Source: Williamwhitmania taraxaci (GTDB taxonomy: Bacteria > Bacteroidota > Bacteroidia > Bacteroidales > Williamwhitmaniaceae). Taken from it: a DNA stretch of 47,994 bases. The DNA is taken from the NCBI RefSeq assembly GCF_900096565.1, contig NZ_FMYP01000026.1:1-47994 (forward strand), written 5' to 3'. A program made the position numbers and the translations under genes. The notes under the pieces were generated by a model. That model saw only the letters and a list, made by a program, of their open reading frames with translations, made no database searches and was not told the DNA's origin. This document shows, piece by piece, positions 43,693-47,994 of the stretch (position 1 is its first letter; every line of letters begins with the position of its first letter).

Positions 43693-45231
43693 ATGTTGGT
43701 TAAAACTTTTGGGAGTGCGGTATATGGGATAAAGGCGGCAACCATAACCATTGAAGTAAATGTGGGGCAAGGAATAAACTTTTTTATTGTTGGACTTGCC
43801 GATGCTGCTGTTAAAGAGAGCCAGCAAAGGATGGTGTCTGCTATTCAAACCTGTGGATATCACTGGCCCGGCAAACGAATTGTTATAAATATGGCACCTG
43901 CGGATATACGCAAGGAGGGGTCCGCCTACGACTTGCCCTTGGCCATTGGAATTCTCGCGGCCACGGAGCAGGTTTCTGCTTCTCATCTCGATAAGTATGT
44001 TATTATGGGCGAACTGTCGCTCGATGGAGGTATTCACGCTATAAAAGGTGTATTGCCCATTGCTATCAATGCGCGCGATGATGGTTTTAAAGGACTGATT
44101 CTACCTATGGCCAATGCGCGCGAAGCCGCCGTGGTTAAAGGTATTGAAGTAATTGGTGTGGAGGATATTCGGCAGGTGTGCGATTTCTTGAGCGATAAGC
44201 TAACCATTGTACCAACGGTTGTGGATACGGTGGCGGAGTTTGCCGTAAATGCCAATAGCTACGATGTTGATTTTTCGGATGTAAAGGGGCAGGAGAATGT
44301 TAAGCGCGCCCTCGAAATTGCCGCGGCAGGCGGACATAATATTATCATGATTGGACCTCCCGGTGCCGGAAAAACTATGCTTGCCAAACGTCTCCCTACC
44401 ATTATTCCTCCACTTACCCTCGACGAGGCGTTGGAGACCACTAAGATTCACTCTGTGGCAGGAAAGATAGATAGCGGCACATCGCTAATGACAAAGCGGC
44501 CCTACCGATCTCCTCACCACACCATTTCGGATGTGGCCCTGGTGGGTGGAGGTACCTATCCTCAGCCAGGCGAAATCTCGCTTGCTCATAATGGCGTGTT
44601 GTTTCTTGATGAGCTTCCGGAGTTTAAGCGCACCGCGCTGGAGGTGCTGCGTCAACCGCTCGAAGATAGAATGATTACCATTTCAAGGGCTAAGTTTAGC
44701 GTTGAGTATCCTGCCAACTTTATGCTGGTGGCCTCCATGAATCCTTGCCCATGCGGATATTACAACCATCCTGAAAAACAGTGTGTATGCTCGCCGGGTG
44801 TGGTGCAAAAATACCTGAACAAGATCTCCGGTCCACTTCTCGACCGCATCGACATCCATATTGAGGTGGTGCCAGTGCCGTTCGATAAGCTATATGAGGC
44901 AAGGATTTCTGAATCCAGCAGCCAAATCCGTGAACGGGTGGTGAGGGCAAGGGACGTTCAGGTTCAGCGCTATGCCGCCCATGTGGGCGTTCATTGCAAC
45001 GCGCTAATCAGCACTAAGATGCTAAGGAAGTATTGCACCCTCGATGAGGCAGGCTCTGCTTTGCTCAAAAATGCTATGGCTCGACTAGGGTTGTCGGCTC
45101 GTGCCTACGACCGCATTTTAAAGGTGGCTCGTACTATTGCCGATTTGGAGCAGTGCGAGAATATTCAGTCGGCTCATGTTGCTGAGGCCATTCAATACCG
45201 CAGTTTGGATAGGGATAATTGGGCAGGATAG
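43693..45231 (+). CDS. comM: YifB/ComM-family magnesium-chelatase-like AAA+ ATPase
   Basis: 512 residues from ATG 43693 (MLVKTFGSAVYGI), the family's usual start; the longer frame adds nine unlike residues. N-terminal Lon-protease-like domain, then AAA+ ATPase with Walker A GPPGAGKT at residues 221-228, Walker B VLFLDELPEF, sensor region and the C-terminal Mg_chelatase_C domain (GLSARAYDRILKVARTIADL, quoted to 20). A Cys cluster (NPCPCGYYNHPEKQCVC) is typical. ComM is a helicase that aids branch migration during natural transformation in some bacteria. In Bacteroidota its role is not well tested. Confidence 0.93.
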   Translation: MLVKTFGSAVYGIKAATITIEVNVGQGINFFIVGLADAAVKESQQRMVSAIQTCGYHWPGKRIVINMAPADIRKEGSAYDLPLAIGILAATEQVSASHLDKYVIMGELSLDGGIHAIKGVLPIAINARDDGFKGLILPMANAREAAVVKGIEVIGVEDIRQVCDFLSDKLTIVPTVVDTVAEFAVNANSYDVDFSDVKGQENVKRALEIAAAGGHNIIMIGPPGAGKTMLAKRLPTIIPPLTLDEALETTKIHSVAGKIDSGTSLMTKRPYRSPHHTISDVALVGGGTYPQPGEISLAHNGVLFLDELPEFKRTALEVLRQPLEDRMITISRAKFSVEYPANFMLVASMNPCPCGYYNHPEKQCVCSPGVVQKYLNKISGPLLDRIDIHIEVVPVPFDKLYEARISESSSQIRERVVRARDVQVQRYAAHVGVHCNALISTKMLRKYCTLDEAGSALLKNAMARLGLSARAYDRILKVARTIADLEQCENIQSAHVAEAIQYRSLDRDNWAG

Positions 45232-45270
45232 GAATTTGTGTGTTTTCCGGATACCTTTATTAATAATGGA

Positions 45271-45759
45271 ATGAGACGGATTCTTTTAGCGTTTGGAGTA
45301 GTGTTTGTTTTTCTTGTTGGTTCAATCTTTATAGAATCGGCCATGGATTGGGCACCACCCGAATCCATCGTTGGTAGCTGGAGTGCCAACCAACGTGTCA
45401 CCGTAAGGTTTTTGGTTGATGGTAAATATCAATTCAAAACGGCCCCCGACTCGATTAACTTAACCTTGAATATCTCCGCAAATGGTCAAGTCTCTGGAAA
45501 TATGGGTGACGCCTCTTTTGAAGCCTGCTCCATTCATAAGAACCGAAATTGGCTTTTTAAGAAGCTACACCTGGGAACGGATTTCGTCATCACGGGCACA
45601 TTGAAAGGGTCTGTTTTTGCCGTTGACACTATAGATAGCAAGGATATCCATCTATCGTTTAATATGGACGACGGTATTATATCGGGTATTTTGTTTCAAA
45701 AGGGCGGCATGAACAGCTTTCCAATGGTTACGATTACACTTAAATCGGATACACCATAG
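45271..45759 (+). CDS. small membrane-anchored or exported hypothetical protein
   Basis: 162 residues from ATG 45271; the frame extends to a GTG at 45238, but the ATG lies directly before a signal/anchor segment (RRILLAFGVVFVFLVGSIFI). The remainder, with SIVGSWSANQRVTVRFLVDGKYQF at its start (cut: IVGSWSANQRVTVRFLVDG), resembles lipocalin/DUF-type beta-barrel stress proteins that begin with a GxW motif. No family is firmly recognised. It follows the comM-like gene by 39 bases on the same strand and may share its transcript. Confidence 0.65.
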   Translation: MRRILLAFGVVFVFLVGSIFIESAMDWAPPESIVGSWSANQRVTVRFLVDGKYQFKTAPDSINLTLNISANGQVSGNMGDASFEACSIHKNRNWLFKKLHLGTDFVITGTLKGSVFAVDTIDSKDIHLSFNMDDGIISGILFQKGGMNSFPMVTITLKSDTP

Positions 45760-46129
45760 TCTCTTCGCATCGATCGGAACTAGAAACTACCATGAAATAA
45801 AGTTGGCACATAGATTTCTCTTTGCGGACTCCATTGCTAATATGGCATGCTGCTCCTGTCTTTTCAGAAATAGGTGCGATGAGTATAAGTCTGCTTGGTA
45901 TGATACCGTAGGGTAGTAATAGATACGATCAATGGTAGGCGTTTTTTTGTAATGGCGCAACTTTATTGGCGCTATGCGCACAGTTTAAGGAGTGGTATTA
46001 GGTCTTTCTAAATTATCAGCACAGTGGATCTAAAAAATGGAGGCTGAGAGGCCTCCTTATTGCTTGATTATACTATCGAAAAGGGAATGCGTTTCTACTT
46101 TGCTAGCTATACGCCAACCTATCAATGAA
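45760..46129. other. 370-base gap with a minus-strand terminator
   Basis: Apart from the hairpin at 46039-46056 I see nothing supported. The only open frame (45787-45981, minus) is unlike known proteins and has no clear translation signal. Confidence 0.55.
46030..46056 (-). terminator. rho-independent terminator of the pnuC-nadR operon
   Basis: On the minus strand GGAGGC (46056-46051) pairs with GCCTCC (46044-46039) around a six-base loop, followed by A and six T. About 75 bases after the nadR stop. Confidence 0.75.
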
Positions 46130-47134
46130 TTATTGCTTCTTGTAGTTCTTCCCATTTCTTGCAATTAGTTGGTTAATTTGTTCAACTGCTATTTCAAATC
46201 GTTTGTTCCAATTGCCACTTATCTCTACAATATCAATGTTATGATCTGTCAAAACTTGTCGATGGGAGAGGTCTAGTAAATTTCTTTCTGCTTCGCTCAA
46301 TCTTGTTCCATCTTGTATGTATTTCGCATCACTAGTAAGGTAAATATATAGGTTTGCTTCATTGGAGTTGTAGATGTCTGCATCTATTTCAAGTTCTTTT
46401 TCGAAGATGAATCTTGAATAGGATTTTGTTGTATGAACATCCGTGTCAATAATTGCAAGAGGGCTATTGCCTAATACTCCTTGTTCAATTCTGGTTGCAT
46501 GTACTCTTGCCACAACGTGCAAGTCGTCAAAACTAAAAGAGTTGGAGTTGGTAATAATTTCTCTACCTGCTTCTAATACCAAACTGCAATTGAAGTGCTT
46601 TGAAAGGTTTTCTGATAAGGTTGTTTTGCCAGTGGACTCGGTTCCTAATATCACAACCTTAATTGCAAAGTAGGGTTTAACACTATCAGGTAAAAATTTC
46701 CAATTAGCAAATACATCATTACGTACAGCTGTAGCCGAAACAGGAAAAAGTTTTTTAGGAATATCAAAAGCTATGTGCTGGATATTCATAAAGTCGGCAA
46801 CAAAGTTGCCGTATTCTTCCGATGTTATAACAAGTGAATAATCGGGGAACTGTTTTTTGAAAATGGCTGCCCATACTTCAGAAACTTCTTTTGAAGATTC
46901 TGAAGTGTTTGGTAATTCGCTTTCCAGATAACTAAAGGTTCTTATTTCAACGTTTTTCTTTTCCTCAAATGCTTTTTCAATCCATCTTTTCCTTGTTGTG
47001 CTCGAGATATTCTCCTTGTCGCTGGAACAAATTAAAACCGTAAGATGATTGCACTTACTTAAAGCGAAATTAAACATCGCCTCATGTCCTTTATGAAAAG
47101 GTAAAAATTTCCCAAATACAAATGCCTTAATCAT
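46130..47134 (-). CDS. nadR: bifunctional NMN adenylyltransferase / ribosylnicotinamide kinase (NadR-like)
   Basis: 334 residues. The N-terminal nucleotidyltransferase domain has FGKFLPFHKGHEAM with the HxGH-type motif (H14, H17) and the later VSATAVRND (ISGTxxR-like). The C-terminal kinase has a Walker A loop GTESTGKTT (residues 164-172) and EAGREI. The protein phosphorylates nicotinamide riboside to NMN and adenylates NMN to NAD. There is no N-terminal helix-turn-helix, unlike the enteric regulator NadR, so it is an enzyme only. It overlaps pnuC by eight bases. Base composition is visibly more AT-rich than most of the window. Confidence 0.92.
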   Translation of the reverse strand: MIKAFVFGKFLPFHKGHEAMFNFALSKCNHLTVLICSSDKENISSTTRKRWIEKAFEEKKNVEIRTFSYLESELPNTSESSKEVSEVWAAIFKKQFPDYSLVITSEEYGNFVADFMNIQHIAFDIPKKLFPVSATAVRNDVFANWKFLPDSVKPYFAIKVVILGTESTGKTTLSENLSKHFNCSLVLEAGREIITNSNSFSFDDLHVVARVHATRIEQGVLGNSPLAIIDTDVHTTKSYSRFIFEKELEIDADIYNSNEANLYIYLTSDAKYIQDGTRLSEAERNLLDLSHRQVLTDHNIDIVEISGNWNKRFEIAVEQINQLIARNGKNYKKQ

Positions 47135-47741
47135 AGCTCATTTTTCTCCAATGATAAAGTCCGTAAGATGCAAACCATAGAAAAATAAAATATTCTAGAG
47201 AGAGAAAGTAAATGCCTTTTTTGAAATACAATACTATACAAACCAAATCAACCGCAATCCATAAATACCAATTCTCAACTCTTTTTTTTGCAAGTAGTAT
47301 TGTGGCAACAATACTTGTAACCATCACAAAAGAATCGGTGAAAGGATAAGCCGCTTGTATTTTGAAATAAGTTGGCAAATACAAATGAATGTTGGTGAAG
47401 AAAATACCAGAAAGCAATGTTCCTAGCAGAATAATCGCTGCAAGGAAAATTTTGTTTTTAAAACTTGTTTCGAAAATTTTGTTTTCAGATGTCTTAGCGT
47501 TCCACTGATACCAACCGTAAAGCGTGACAGCAAAAAAATAAACTTGCAGAAACATATCAGCATAGAGCTGAACCTGAAAAAACAAGATGAAGAGAAAACC
47601 TTCATTCACAATTCCTGTTGCCCAAGTGAGGATGTTTGCTCGTGTTGCAAAGTATACGGAAATCAAGCCAAACAATGTTCCTATTAACTCTACATAGCTT
47701 ATTGGATAACTTAAAATTTCAAAAGCAATATTTTCTATCAC
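47127..47741 (-). CDS. pnuC: nicotinamide riboside transporter PnuC
   Basis: 204 residues beginning with GTG 47741, since no in-frame ATG is near. Six to seven hydrophobic helices. Family features: ELIGTLFGLISVYFATRANILTW (cut: ELIGTLFGLISVYFATR), the WATGIVNEGFLF loop, YADMFLQVYFFAVTLYGWYQW (cut: FLQVYFFAVTLYGWYQW) and ENWYLWIAVDLVCIVLYF. PnuC imports nicotinamide riboside by facilitated diffusion, trapped by the kinase of NadR, the next gene. Coupled by an eight-base overlap. The upstream IS-like sequence begins about 50 bases from the start codon, which may have changed its native promoter. Confidence 0.93.
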   Translation of the reverse strand: MIENIAFEILSYPISYVELIGTLFGLISVYFATRANILTWATGIVNEGFLFILFFQVQLYADMFLQVYFFAVTLYGWYQWNAKTSENKIFETSFKNKIFLAAIILLGTLLSGIFFTNIHLYLPTYFKIQAAYPFTDSFVMVTSIVATILLAKKRVENWYLWIAVDLVCIVLYFKKGIYFLSLEYFIFLWFASYGLYHWRKMSYD

Positions 47742-47791
47742 TACTGTCCGACAAAAAGATTCCAGTTGAAACGTTAGTTGAATAAAAATAA

Positions 47792-47994
47792 GGGGCTACT
47801 CCCCGAAGGTTTCACCCCGATGTTGTAGATTTGTTTTGCGAAAAAAAACACAACATGGGCAAAAATACAGAAATAAAATTAGTCGGACAGCCGATTTTCA
47901 AACAAGCCATCAACTTAATCGATGCCATTAATGTCAGCAGCTTGGTGAAAAAGCATGGTGCAGACCATTACTATAAGACGTTTAAGGCAAAACC
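47792..47994 (+). mobile_element. 5' end of an IS4-like insertion sequence (cut by window edge)
   Basis: The sequence from about 47792 opens with a GGGG/CCCC hairpin (47792-47795 with 47801-47804), then TTTCACCCCG, and leads to a transposase start. This looks like the left end of an IS. The exact terminal inverted repeat cannot be set without the right end. A TAGATTTG box at 47826-47833 may be a -7 promoter element for the transposase. Confidence 0.5.
47855..47994 (+). CDS. IS4-family transposase, N-terminal DUF4372-like part (3' truncated by window)
   Basis: Only 46 codons are visible, from ATG 47855. The segment VGQPIFKQAINLIDAINVSS and then VKKHGADHYYKTFKAK match the DUF4372 domain found at the N-terminus of many Bacteroidota IS4-type transposases (GQPIF, a helical stretch, then H-x-D-[RH]-YYK-x-F). 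The catalytic DDE domain lies beyond the window. Reading frame integrity of the rest is unknown. Confidence 0.75.
   Translation, partial: MGKNTEIKLVGQPIFKQAINLIDAINVSSLVKKHGADHYYKTFKAK

Noticed and set aside
45787-45981. 64-codon minus-strand ORF
   Set aside because: No similarity to known proteins, no translation signal and no promoter; composition is like the surrounding non-coding DNA.
1-47994. tRNA, rRNA and CRISPR signals
   Set aside because: No cloverleaf-type sequence with a T-loop motif, no rRNA segment and no regularly spaced repeats were found on reading through.

Overview
The window comes from a member of the Bacteroidota, most likely Bacteroidales or a close relative. The evidence is a secreted M6-type protease ending in a type IX secretion (T9SS) sorting domain, a GSCFA protein, a head-GIN (DUF2807) lipoprotein, a carboxypeptidase-regulatory-like protein, the order mutL - rhomboid - rhomboid - endonuclease/exonuclease/phosphatase, and promoter-like TAnnTTTG boxes of the Bacteroidota type in front of several genes. 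Nearly all of it is ordinary chromosome. Each end carries a mobile element cut by the window edge: the 3' end of a group II intron on the left and the 5' end of an IS4-like insertion sequence on the right.

Layout. 1-420: maturase C-terminus with intron domain V. 777-6926: giant multidomain protease. 7215-9124 (-): queG and a GSCFA protein. 9330-11747: S9 peptidase. 11841-16654 (-): compact run prmC-recX-prfB-arsC-CAP lipoprotein-fumC, in which prfB (RF2) is read through a programmed +1 frameshift and prmC encodes the enzyme that modifies RF2. 16765-18543: ribD, convergent with a LOG-family gene. 18544-19403: long non-coding stretch with two related, apparently covarying RNA folds, just upstream of a metallophosphatase lipoprotein and a predicted outer-membrane protein. 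20909-22988: methyltransferase, CDF-like transporter with an altered metal site, and DedA. 23127-25343: WD40 protein and nitroreductase. 25732-29603 (-): trxA and dnaE. 29971-31048: rpsP-rimM. 31038-33965: thioesterase, DUF2807 lipoprotein, tsaC/GT9. 34003-35896: dapD and a carboxypeptidase-regulatory-like protein. 36042-41222 (-): small membrane protein, mutL, two rhomboids and an EEP protein. 41360-45759: gmhA, a nucleoside-type MFS transporter, a comM-like ATPase and a small anchored protein. 46130-47741 (-): nadR-pnuC, for salvage of nicotinamide riboside. 47855-end: transposase.

Functionally the window is mostly housekeeping: translation termination and ribosome assembly (prfB, prmC, rpsP, rimM, tsaC, queG), replication and repair (dnaE, mutL, recX), cofactor, lysine/peptidoglycan and LPS precursors (ribD, nadR, dapD, gmhA, GT9), central metabolism (fumC) and redox (trxA, nitroreductase). 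No CRISPR array, prophage, tRNA, rRNA or defence island was seen. The strongest unexplained signal is the pair of structured elements at 19005-19098 and 19292-19377, which share three conserved unpaired segments inside helices of different sequence. They look like a tandem cis-regulatory RNA or a small non-coding RNA family that I do not recognise.
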